Of a stretch of 24,197 nt of DNA, positions 14,869 to 22,853 are shown one piece after another (the stretch's first letter is position 1; every line of letters begins with the position of its first letter). A model generated the notes under the pieces. It was given only the letters and a program-made list of their open reading frames with translations. It was not told the DNA's origin and ran no database searches. Origin of the DNA: Elstera sp043721315 (lineage in GTDB: Bacteria; Pseudomonadota; Alphaproteobacteria; Elsterales; Elsteraceae); assembly GCA_043721315.1 (NCBI GenBank), contig JAYSQZ010000047.1:1-24197 (forward strand). Direction: 5' to 3'. The translations under genes were made by a program, and so were the position numbers.

Positions 14869-16410
14869 ATGACATCCCTTGCCGTTGCCTCCGCCAACGA
14901 ACCCCTCGCCCCCGGTCAAATTCGCTTCTATCAGGCGACGCTGCCAGCGCTGACCGCCAACAGTTACCAGTTGACGGCTGAACAGCAGGTGGTGGGCCTG
15001 GGGGACGGAAAGCCCACCCCAACTTACAACATTACGCAACCGTTCACGGTCACGGCCCCCCGCTTCCGTCTGCCCGCCGATACGATCCAGATGAGCTATC
15101 CGCCCGCCAATGCCACCGGCAGCTTCGACGCGGTTCTACCGAATATCGTCCTGCGGGACCGCGTGTTGCCGTGGGTCCGAACTCTTGACGGGGCCAGCCT
15201 GCCCCCGCCAACCGTGCCGGCCCCCTGGATGGCGCTGATAACGCTGACAGCGCAAGAGCTTGGCATTGCCAACAGTGTGCAAACCCCAGCACCCACGGTT
15301 GCGGGGACGGTCGCCACGCTCGTTTCGCCGGGGCCGGGTATTTATGGCCCGCGCCTTGGCACGCTTCCCGATGATACACGGGACGAGCCGGTTTTAACCC
15401 TCACGCTCGATCTGCCGTTGTTTCAGTCCGTCGCGCCAAGCTTGGCCGATTTGCCTTATCTCGCCCACGTCCGCGAAGTGAATACCGACCATAAGGAAAT
15501 CCTGGGCTTAACCGAAGATGGGTTCTTTGCCGTCGTCATCGGCAATCGTCTGCTGCAACAGCAGCAGGTCAACTATCAGTTTCTGGTCTCTTTAGAGGGT
15601 TTGAGCGCGGTACTGCCGCCCAATGCCTCGCCGGAAGGTTATACGCAGGTGCGCCTAGCGGTGCTGGGGTGGTGGCGGGTGACGGCGTTGCAGAGCATCG
15701 GCAACTTCATCGAACTCATGCAGGCTTTGCCGACCAACGGCGGCGTGTCGTTGATCCAATCGGTCTATACCCCCTTTACCGGGGACGATTCTTGCCCCGT
15801 TTCCGGCCCAATCACGCCAACCCAGCGCGCGGCGCAAGCCCTGAACCTCGGCTATGCGCCGCTCGAGAGCACAATGCGGATTGGCGAGCACGCGACCGCG
15901 TGGTTTCGCGGCCCCGCGTCCCCCGTGCCGCTCACGCTCGATCCGCTCGGCCCTTATCTGCGAAGCGACGCCGCGATGCGTTACGATCCGGCGACGGGGA
16001 TCTACGATATGTCTTATGGGGCCGCCTGGGAAATCGGGCGCTTGCTGGCGCTCTCCAGCAATGCGATGGCCCAATCGCTCTATCTCTGGCGGCGTTCCGT
16101 CATGCAATCGCTGTTTGGGGCGACCCAGGCCGATAGCCTCTCGGCGCACCTGAGCCGAACGACTGCCGCCGCGCGGACCCTCACCGCCGACACGGCCCGC
16201 AACGGCACGCACCGCGCGCTCGCCGATGTTCTGGTTTCAATGAACGTGCCGGGCGCGCTCGCCCAAGGGCAGCTTCCGCAACGAACGGCCCGCGCGCAGG
16301 TGATGCCGGATCAACCGCCTGCCGGGCGCGCCACGCCCGCACAGCAGGCGGACAGTGTGCAGAGCGCCGATCCCATCGGCCACCTGCTCGCCCATGTCTT
16401 CGCGTCCTAA
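14869..16410 (+). CDS. Conserved-type hypothetical protein, cluster component
   Basis: The product is 513 residues; GGGAG (14856-14860) lies 8 nt before the ATG, 18 bp after the giant gene. The N-terminal 110 residues are beta-rich and contain a distinctive stretch APRFRLPADTIQMSYPPA (63-80) followed by LPNIVLRDRVLPWVR (90-104). The middle alternates strands and helices with a Trp-Trp pair. At 382-393 there is SYGAAWEIGRLL, followed by a helical segment ending LYLWRR. The last 80 residues are low-complexity and Ala/Pro/Gln-rich. I recall similar patterns in uncharacterised proteins of other bacteria but no function. There is no signal peptide, membrane helix or catalytic motif. Its close coupling to the giant gene suggests a stoichiometric partner (inference). 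Confidence 0.9.
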   Translation: MTSLAVASANEPLAPGQIRFYQATLPALTANSYQLTAEQQVVGLGDGKPTPTYNITQPFTVTAPRFRLPADTIQMSYPPANATGSFDAVLPNIVLRDRVLPWVRTLDGASLPPPTVPAPWMALITLTAQELGIANSVQTPAPTVAGTVATLVSPGPGIYGPRLGTLPDDTRDEPVLTLTLDLPLFQSVAPSLADLPYLAHVREVNTDHKEILGLTEDGFFAVVIGNRLLQQQQVNYQFLVSLEGLSAVLPPNASPEGYTQVRLAVLGWWRVTALQSIGNFIELMQALPTNGGVSLIQSVYTPFTGDDSCPVSGPITPTQRAAQALNLGYAPLESTMRIGEHATAWFRGPASPVPLTLDPLGPYLRSDAAMRYDPATGIYDMSYGAAWEIGRLLALSSNAMAQSLYLWRRSVMQSLFGATQADSLSAHLSRTTAAARTLTADTARNGTHRALADVLVSMNVPGALAQGQLPQRTARAQVMPDQPPAGRATPAQQADSVQSADPIGHLLAHVFAS

Positions 16411-16450
16411 CCCCGCGCTGCTTTCCGCAGCCCCGCAGCCGAGGCCAACT

Positions 16451-17359
16451 ATGCCCCTTCCCGCCCCCTCCCGTGCATCGCACCCCATCCCCGCCGCTGC
16501 CATTAGCGCAATGCGTGATCGGCTCACGCAGAACGCTGCCAGCGGCACTCTGCCCGCGCTCCCGGCTAATGTTACGGCCTGGTTGGCGGAACTGGTGCTG
16601 CTCTACGGCGTGCCGCTCGACTACATCGTTCCGAATGCAGCGCTGTTGCCCCCAGAATCGCTGCGGTTTTTCTATCTCGATCAAAACTGGCAACGCCGGC
16701 TGATTGATGGCGCGCTCAGTATCGGGCTTGGCAGCAGTGCCGATGCTCTGACCCTGCTGGCGATCTATGAGGATAGCGTGCTCGATGCCCTTAGCCTCGC
16801 CTCCGGGGTACGAGGGCAGCGCCGGGGTAAGACCACGCGGGTGGAAGCGGGGGCGGCGACGGGCACCATCACCGGGTTCCTCCTGCGCTCCTCGGTCGTG
16901 TCGGGCTGGCCGGGGATGGAGGTTTCGGCCTATGCCAACCCCACCAGCGCCGCGCTGCCCCTGCTGCGGCTGGAGCGGATTACCAGCGATATTATGCTCG
17001 GGCTGATCGACGGGCTACCGAGCGAGGTCAATTTTCTGGAGCCGCCTGAAGGGCTGCATTTCGGTGTTATCCCCAGCAAGGGTGGCGAGACCGTGTATCT
17101 GCGCGGGTTGGGCTATGGCGGTTTTAGCGCCGGGATTCAGATGACCAGCGCGCCTGCGGTTGCGCTAACGCCCGCCGGGCGCGCGGCGGGGGTGTTCGAT
17201 ATTGCCGCCTCGGTCGCCAGCCTCGTGACTGCGCTGGAGGCTCAGAAAGCCCTGTCGCCCGCAGATCCTTTCACCTCGGCGGAGTTTGCGATCCAAATGA
17301 CCCGAGGGGCCGGGTTGCAGATTTTCCAATGGCCTACCGGCGCAGGAGATACCGCATGA
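16451..17359 (+). CDS. Conserved-type hypothetical protein, cluster component
   Basis: The product is 302 residues from the ATG at 16451, chosen because GAGG (16441-16444) lies 6 nt upstream. In-frame ATGs at 16355 and 16394 lie inside the preceding gene and lack a ribosome binding site, though a start at 16394 cannot be excluded. Helical N-terminal half: VPLDYIVPNAALLPPESLRF (54-73) and a Trp/Arg-rich turn (NWQRRLIDGALSIG, 79-92). Then TGFLLRSSVVSGWPGMEV (141-158), strands to about 208 (EPPEGLHFGV, 197-206), a Gly-rich loop, and a C-terminal helical region. The sequence has the look of a conserved family of unknown function. It has no signal peptide. The stop overlaps the next start (ATGA), so the two are translationally coupled. 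Confidence 0.87.
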   Translation: MPLPAPSRASHPIPAAAISAMRDRLTQNAASGTLPALPANVTAWLAELVLLYGVPLDYIVPNAALLPPESLRFFYLDQNWQRRLIDGALSIGLGSSADALTLLAIYEDSVLDALSLASGVRGQRRGKTTRVEAGAATGTITGFLLRSSVVSGWPGMEVSAYANPTSAALPLLRLERITSDIMLGLIDGLPSEVNFLEPPEGLHFGVIPSKGGETVYLRGLGYGGFSAGIQMTSAPAVALTPAGRAAGVFDIAASVASLVTALEAQKALSPADPFTSAEFAIQMTRGAGLQIFQWPTGAGDTA

Positions 17360-20300
17360 GCACCCCCTTCGTTTGGCAAGGCCCGAGCCTGCTCACCCCG
17401 CTGACCGTCGAAGCGCTTTTAGTCGGTGCGCCGAACCGCGACAGCACGTGGGCGTCGCTCCAAATCGCGTATCAAAATGTGTCCCTGGGGGCCGATCCCA
17501 CACCGCTGCCGTTTGCGACACTACCGCAGAACAGTGTTCCCGGCACCGGCGCGCATGTGATGGCCGTGCTCCCCAACGGTCTGCGGCACGCCCTGAACGG
17601 GCCGAACGGGCCGGAGTTTCAGCCGATTCCGAACCGCTGGCTAATCTTACGATCGGTCAGCGGCGCGGGGGCCGCGCCTACTCAGCGTGCCTGGGTGTTG
17701 CAAAGCGACTTCACGGGGACCGGCGGCACGAACCCCTGGCCGGGCGCAACGGTCGAGTCCACCGCAACTTTCATCGGCAAAGCCTATGATATTGTGGCCT
17801 GGACCGAGCCGGGCGGCCCAACGGTGCCGATTCTGCGCTCAACCGCGCCCGGTAGCCTTTCTTGGTTGGCCTGCTACGCCAATATCGGCAACGTCATGGC
17901 GTTCTATGATCCCCTGGCCGATGTTGCGAGCGGCACCCTCAGCTATGCCATGCTCGGCTGGTATCAGCCTGCCAGTTTCGATCCGCTGTTGGGCGTGACG
18001 GAGGCCAGCCCGGACGGGTTTACCGATGCCGCCACTTGGGCCGCGCTCATGTCGGCCTTGAGTTGCGAGATTCCCGGCGGGGAGCCTGGCCTAAGCGCCG
18101 CGCAAAGCGCGTGGCAAACCTGGCTTACCGCCCATCCCGATATCGACGATAGCAGCCTGCCCCCAGCGCAACAGAGCTATGCTGGGCAGAACGTGTGCCA
18201 CGGTCTCGTCTATGGTCTGCCGTGGAGGGGGGCGGCGCAAAGCTACCCGCGCGCGCCGATTCTGGGAACGCCGGAAAAGGTAACGGTCGCAGTCGGCAGC
18301 ACGGGCATCGAAGCCATTGCCGCTTGGATGGCCGTGGTTTTAGGCAATCCCGCTGTCGAAGATTTGCTGCTGGCCCTGGGGGAAGATTTGATCTTCTCCT
18401 ATGCCAGCGACCCGTCCCAATTCGCGCAAGAATCCCTCACGCGCCGCTACAGTAAAACCGTGGGGGAAACCGCGTGGATCGTGGCCTATGGTACCGGCCA
18501 GCAGGCGGGCAACCGCGATATTCTGCAAAGCATTCCGCTGACCGGGGCGCAAACGGCGGCCTTAACGCAGCTCAACGCTCAGCAAGCCGCCCTCGACGCC
18601 ACCACGCGGACCTATGAGACCGAACTGTGGGAGCTTTTCGCTCTCGTTTGGAAGAATACTATCGACGGTATCTCTTACCCCTACAGCAGCCTCATCACGC
18701 ATAAAGTGACCGCGCTCCAGGGGCTACAAACCCAGCAAACCACCCTGACCGCCGCGCGCGACGGCACGCTGGCCGCACTTCAGGGATTGCTCGATCCCGC
18801 CGTCTATACGCTCTCCTCCGCCCCGACCGCGCGGTTCATGCGAAAGGAGGCGCCGACCTTGCTGATTGCCGGGGCCGTATCCAGCACGCCCTATCAAACG
18901 CAAGGGCTGTCCGATCTGCTGCCCTGCCGCTTTACCGGGCAAACCCTGATCGGGCTGGAGGTCATTGATCCCGCTAACGGCCTAACCGCCCTCACCGAAG
19001 TTACCGCCGCGCAAATGCTGGCGGCAACAGGCGTACCGAACGGGACCGCGCTGCCGAAGGAATATCAGGATCTCGTCGGCGAGTGGCTTCTACAAGATAC
19101 GGGCAATGCCGCCTGGATGGCCGCGCTATTGTTCGCCAATGCGGGAGTGAGCAAGCCCACGCAAGCGCAGTTGGCCGGGCTGACCAAGACAGTTCGAACT
19201 CTACAAGGTCTGCCCGGCAATAGCAGCCTATCCGGCCCACTATCGGCACAAGCCCTAGGGGATGCAGCGGGTTTTGTTGGCACGATGCCCCCCGCCCTGT
19301 GTGCGCTGCCCTATTCCCCCGCGTGGGTGCCGCTGTTTATCGACTGGCGCAGCGGTTGGAGTCCTAGTGCGGCTAACGCTGCCGACACGCTCATCCCTTG
19401 GTCCCTTGATGATGGGCATTATGCCTACCAATGGGCTGGTACGGCGATAACCGCGCAAACCGCTACCTATTCGGGTCGCACGTTGCTGAATACCGACGTA
19501 GCGCAGCAGTTCACCGCCTCGGTGGAAGCGTTCGTGGCCTCGCCAGAATTAGACGCACTGCCGAGCTATCAGAAGAGCCTGCTAACCCAAGCCGCTGCCG
19601 TTCTGCCAACCTACGATGTGATCACTCAAGCAATCCCAGAGTTGAGCGCAGCCCTCGTCACCCGTGCCGGATCGATCACTGGCCTTAGTTATTCCAGCGG
19701 CGATACCGGGTTCGATGCCACGGTGAACGGCTATCTTGCGCAGTCGCAATCCCTGGTGCCAATCCCCGGCGAGAGTCTAAGCCAGCCACCGGGATTTTAC
19801 CCCTTGAGCGCCGGGCATATCACGCTGCAACGGCTATGGGTCGTCGATGCTTTCGGGCAAGCGCTCATCCTCGCCAACGATAGCCAAGTGCTGCCGATTC
19901 GCGCTAGCAGCGTGATAACGGCCCCAACCCCAGGTTCGGATAATCTTGCGGCCATTCAAATCGCCCCAAACCTCGGCACTGGCACGCGGCTAACGCTGGA
20001 GACGCTGGACGCAACCAACGATGCAATCCTCTCGAACGCTGCCGACGCCACATCGCCGATTGCCGGATGGCTATTGCCCAATCATCTGAACAATAGCCTT
20101 CAAGTCTTCGATCCTGCCGGGACTGCGTTGGGCGAGATTGTGCCGGTCGTGACCGACACGGGCGAGGGGTTGCGCTGGGACGCCGCCCCCGGCCTCAATC
20201 TGCCGTTGGGTGCCCTGCCCGCGATCCATAATCCCCACGTCGCCAATTTCGTAACCGCGCTTCTCGCAACCCAAGCCGCAAGCGGGCAGCAGGCGCTCAC

Positions 20301-21147
20301 CGATTTGCTCGATGCGATCGACACGAGCCTGTGGGCTACCGCGCCGCGCGGCCAGCCGGTCGATATCACCACGGCCGCCCTTGTCGGCTGCCCGCTCGCT
20401 ATCGTCCGCGCTTCGGTGGCCCTAGAAGCCTATGGCGATCTGCCGTTCGATCAAGCCTGGGCGGAGACGGGGATTGATACCGATGGCGGCCTCAGCCAAG
20501 TGCCGCTGCAAACCTATGTCGGCGATCTAACGCTCAGCCAGAACGGCGTGCTCGGCTTTTTCCTCAACGATGATTACAGCCTGTTTCGCCCGGCGCGCGG
20601 CTATCAGGGCGAAGCAGAACAATCGGGCCTTGGCGGCCTTCGGCAAAATCTGGCCGTCGGGCGCGGGCTAACCTCGTTACTGACACGCACGGAGAGGGCA
20701 CCCCGCGCGGCTCCCTCCGGTTATGTCAGCGATACCCCCGCCTTCCCGCTGTTGCCGACCGGACCCGCCAGCCTTTTAACCGTGGTTATGGACCCGCGCG
20801 GCTGGCTCACCGCCCTCAACGGCGTGTTGCCGATTACCGCGACCGCGCTGCCGCCGGGGCCGGTTGCCCAGGGTCTTGCCAATCTTGACGCTGTGTTCCG
20901 TATCGGCCCGATTCTGTGGGATGCCCAATCGCCCGATATTCCCCTCCCCGCCTTGGGGAGCGCTCAGTGGAGCTGGGTTGGCCGAACCGAGGTGGGGGTG
21001 TGGGAAACCCAAGCCAATCTGCCAACCACCGTGCGGCAGAGCGTCATTCCACCCCGCACGCTGGCGCTCCGGGAAGGCTGGCTGACCCTGGCCGATTTCC
21101 TGTCCAACGGCGCACCGCCCCCGCAGGCCCGCGCCCGCCGCCGTTAG
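17356..21147 (+). CDS. Large hypothetical protein with internal coiled coil, cluster component
   Basis: The product is 1263 residues from the ATG at 17356, which has AGGAG 7 nt upstream and overlaps the previous stop as ATGA. The frame is open nine codons further upstream (17329), but that ATG lies inside gene 8 without a ribosome binding site. N-terminal part: LPNGLRHAL (72-80) and IPNRWLILRS (91-100) within a beta-rich region. CHGLVYGLPW (281-290) follows. Residues about 398-480 form two long Gln/Ala/Leu-rich helices separated by a loop near 435-447, probably an antiparallel coiled coil. After ARFMRKEAPTLLIAG (492-506), the rest is mixed alpha/beta, ending in a basic tail (ARARRR). No enzyme motif, signal peptide or membrane helix was recognised. 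The family is not named. Size and coupling suggest a second structural component beside the giant protein. Confidence 0.9.
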   Translation: MSTPFVWQGPSLLTPLTVEALLVGAPNRDSTWASLQIAYQNVSLGADPTPLPFATLPQNSVPGTGAHVMAVLPNGLRHALNGPNGPEFQPIPNRWLILRSVSGAGAAPTQRAWVLQSDFTGTGGTNPWPGATVESTATFIGKAYDIVAWTEPGGPTVPILRSTAPGSLSWLACYANIGNVMAFYDPLADVASGTLSYAMLGWYQPASFDPLLGVTEASPDGFTDAATWAALMSALSCEIPGGEPGLSAAQSAWQTWLTAHPDIDDSSLPPAQQSYAGQNVCHGLVYGLPWRGAAQSYPRAPILGTPEKVTVAVGSTGIEAIAAWMAVVLGNPAVEDLLLALGEDLIFSYASDPSQFAQESLTRRYSKTVGETAWIVAYGTGQQAGNRDILQSIPLTGAQTAALTQLNAQQAALDATTRTYETELWELFALVWKNTIDGISYPYSSLITHKVTALQGLQTQQTTLTAARDGTLAALQGLLDPAVYTLSSAPTARFMRKEAPTLLIAGAVSSTPYQTQGLSDLLPCRFTGQTLIGLEVIDPANGLTALTEVTAAQMLAATGVPNGTALPKEYQDLVGEWLLQDTGNAAWMAALLFANAGVSKPTQAQLAGLTKTVRTLQGLPGNSSLSGPLSAQALGDAAGFVGTMPPALCALPYSPAWVPLFIDWRSGWSPSAANAADTLIPWSLDDGHYAYQWAGTAITAQTATYSGRTLLNTDVAQQFTASVEAFVASPELDALPSYQKSLLTQAAAVLPTYDVITQAIPELSAALVTRAGSITGLSYSSGDTGFDATVNGYLAQSQSLVPIPGESLSQPPGFYPLSAGHITLQRLWVVDAFGQALILANDSQVLPIRASSVITAPTPGSDNLAAIQIAPNLGTGTRLTLETLDATNDAILSNAADATSPIAGWLLPNHLNNSLQVFDPAGTALGEIVPVVTDTGEGLRWDAAPGLNLPLGALPAIHNPHVANFVTALLATQAASGQQALTDLLDAIDTSLWATAPRGQPVDITTAALVGCPLAIVRASVALEAYGDLPFDQAWAETGIDTDGGLSQVPLQTYVGDLTLSQNGVLGFFLNDDYSLFRPARGYQGEAEQSGLGGLRQNLAVGRGLTSLLTRTERAPRAAPSGYVSDTPAFPLLPTGPASLLTVVMDPRGWLTALNGVLPITATALPPGPVAQGLANLDAVFRIGPILWDAQSPDIPLPALGSAQWSWVGRTEVGVWETQANLPTTVRQSVIPPRTLALREGWLTLADFLSNGAPPPQARARRR

Positions 21148-21168
21148 AGTTTTTATGCCTTCCCTTCG

Positions 21169-21188
21169 ATCTTTGGAAAAGGAAAGAT
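21169..21188 (+). promoter_or_regulatory. Small hairpin containing the ribosome binding site of the gene at 21190
   Basis: ATCTTT (21169-21174) can pair with AAAGAT (21183-21188), leaving GGAAAAGG in the loop. The Shine-Dalgarno AAGGA (21179-21183) lies mostly in that loop, 6 nt before the ATG. The stem is short and A/U-rich, so any effect on translation would be weak. Confidence 0.25.
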
Positions 21189-21189
21189 T

Positions 21190-22542
21190 ATGGCAACCAT
21201 TTATACCTATTCGATGACACCGACGACGCTCGGTTGCGGTGTTACCGCGAATCTAAGCCTGACCATCGTCAACAGCAGCGTAGCCCAGACGGGCGGTCGC
21301 CAGACCATCGTGATTCAAATTCCGACCGGGACCGGCGAGAATGCGCTAACACCAAGCAGCTCGGGCATTTCCGTCACAGCCAGTACCGCCACCACACAGG
21401 CGGGTTGGGCAGGAGCGATCGTCAACGGCTTAAGCGGCCCCTCCCTTAAGCTGCAAGGACCGCCGCTGGGGGCAGGCCAAGTTCTCAATTTCGGGATCAG
21501 CACAGTCGCGATCAACGCGGCGTCGGGCACCGTAGTGCTGCCCATCACCGAGCAGTTCACCAATCCGATGGGGACAACCAGCCTTATTCTGCAAAAGCAG
21601 TTTCTGGATTTACAAATCCTCTCCTTCGTCCCGGAAGATGCGTTTACCGCCGTCCCCGGCCAGACCTATATGGATTGGACCGTGCAAGGCGGCAGCTACA
21701 CAGTGCTCTTGCCCAATAACGTGCAACGGCCCACTCAAGGCACCGGCCCGTTCAGCGACAAATATCCAGTATCAATTACCGTTGGCCCTTCGACGCAGTT
21801 CACCTTGCAACTCTGGACCGATAATCATCAATATATCACGGCCAATGCCACGGTTTACGCCGGAACGGTAAGCGCGGCGCTAACCAATAATAGCCTCGGC
21901 CCCGTCGATCTTACCGCGCCGGTTACGTTCAACTGGTCGTCGAACTATGCCGTCGCCCCGCTCTACCTATCGCCAACCCCGAGCGGTACCTCGAAGGTGA
22001 ATAATAGCGGCAGCATGACGTTCGTTCCGGGAACATTGCTGACGAATAACGCCAGCAGCCTCACGGTTATACTGCAAGCAAACGGCTGGCCCACCCCGGC
22101 GCAAGCCATTACCAGCGTTTTCTTTAACCCCGTCCAAATCCTGTGGCTTCGCTACACCGATAGCACGAAGACGGCGGTAAACTGGGGCGCGAAGAACTAT
22201 ATCTCGCGCGGCACCAGCCTTATTCAAACCGCCGGGGTATGGACGCTGACCGCCACCGGGCCGGGCGGGCCTATTCAACAGCAGCTAGGCCCCGTGAGCG
22301 CGGTTCAGGTTCAACTCTTCACCGCAACGCCGAGTTCGCCCCAAATCGGCGATACCGTCACCCTTAGTTACAGCACGGCAAACGCACTCGGCCTAACCCT
22401 GAACGGTGTGGCCCCCCCCTGGGATGCCACCACTCAAAGCGGCAGCACGAGCTTCCCCTATGCCGGCCCCAGCCTGCTGACGTTGGTAGCGACAGGGACA
22501 GGCAATACCTCCGTTTCCAGTCTGTTATCGCTTCCGTTCTAA
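21190..22542 (+). CDS. Protein of tandem Ig-like beta domains
   Basis: The product is 450 residues, with AAGGA 6 nt upstream of the ATG, and it is almost entirely predicted beta. Likely units are 1-136, 138-224, 226-316, 317-374 and 375-450. Three of them share a pattern of V-T-[FL]-x-[WY] or D-W-T strands followed by a Gly/Ser-rich turn and a strand ending L-T-[LV]-x-[LV]: for example VTFNWSSNYA (245-254) and VTLSYSTANA (390-399). The last unit (FTATPSSPQIGDTVTLSYST) looks like the Ig-like repeats common in bacterial surface and extracellular proteins. Only one cysteine (C16), no signal peptide, no anchor. Probably a binding or spacer component of the cluster; its partner is unknown. It is separated from neighbours by 42 bp and 23 bp. 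Confidence 0.9.
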   Translation: MATIYTYSMTPTTLGCGVTANLSLTIVNSSVAQTGGRQTIVIQIPTGTGENALTPSSSGISVTASTATTQAGWAGAIVNGLSGPSLKLQGPPLGAGQVLNFGISTVAINAASGTVVLPITEQFTNPMGTTSLILQKQFLDLQILSFVPEDAFTAVPGQTYMDWTVQGGSYTVLLPNNVQRPTQGTGPFSDKYPVSITVGPSTQFTLQLWTDNHQYITANATVYAGTVSAALTNNSLGPVDLTAPVTFNWSSNYAVAPLYLSPTPSGTSKVNNSGSMTFVPGTLLTNNASSLTVILQANGWPTPAQAITSVFFNPVQILWLRYTDSTKTAVNWGAKNYISRGTSLIQTAGVWTLTATGPGGPIQQQLGPVSAVQVQLFTATPSSPQIGDTVTLSYSTANALGLTLNGVAPPWDATTQSGSTSFPYAGPSLLTLVATGTGNTSVSSLLSLPF

Positions 22543-22565
22543 ATATCTTTCCCGAGAGACGATTT

Positions 22566-22853
22566 ATGCCAGACACGGAAATGCCCCCGGCGACCCCAAC
22601 GCGCGAGAGTGTCAGGGCCGAACTTTATGCACTGATCGAGGCGCAATTCCCCCGCGTCGTCGCCCCACTGACGGATGATTTTCATTTTTCCGACGGCGGT
22701 GTGGCATCGCTGGAAGTGATGATGCTGGTGTTCGATGTAGAGGAGAAATTCGACATCGCCCTCGTCGATGAGGGTCTCGACGATTTCGAGACCCTCGGCG
22801 AGTTGATCACGCTGGTGCATTTGTTAGTTGCGCGCAAAGGCGGCCAAGCATGA
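22566..22853 (+). CDS. Acyl carrier protein
   Basis: The product is 95 residues, typical acyl-carrier-protein length. The helix I - loop - helix II - III pattern is clear: RAELYALIEAQF (18-29), then FSDGGVASLEVMMLVFDVEE (41-60), then KFDIALVDEGLDDFETLGEL. Ser48 in ASLE occupies the place of the 4'-phosphopantetheine-bearing serine. The usual DSL is here ASL, so the conserved Asp before the serine is replaced by Ala, which may alter recognition by the phosphopantetheinyl transferase. The protein is acidic, as expected. The start has a weak site (GAGAG, 7 nt upstream). The stop overlaps the start of the ketosynthase gene (ATGA). Known pairs of this layout include FabF with AcpP and the specialised NodF/NodE pair; being embedded in this cluster favours a dedicated ACP over the housekeeping one. 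Confidence 0.9.
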   Translation: MPDTEMPPATPTRESVRAELYALIEAQFPRVVAPLTDDFHFSDGGVASLEVMMLVFDVEEKFDIALVDEGLDDFETLGELITLVHLLVARKGGQA

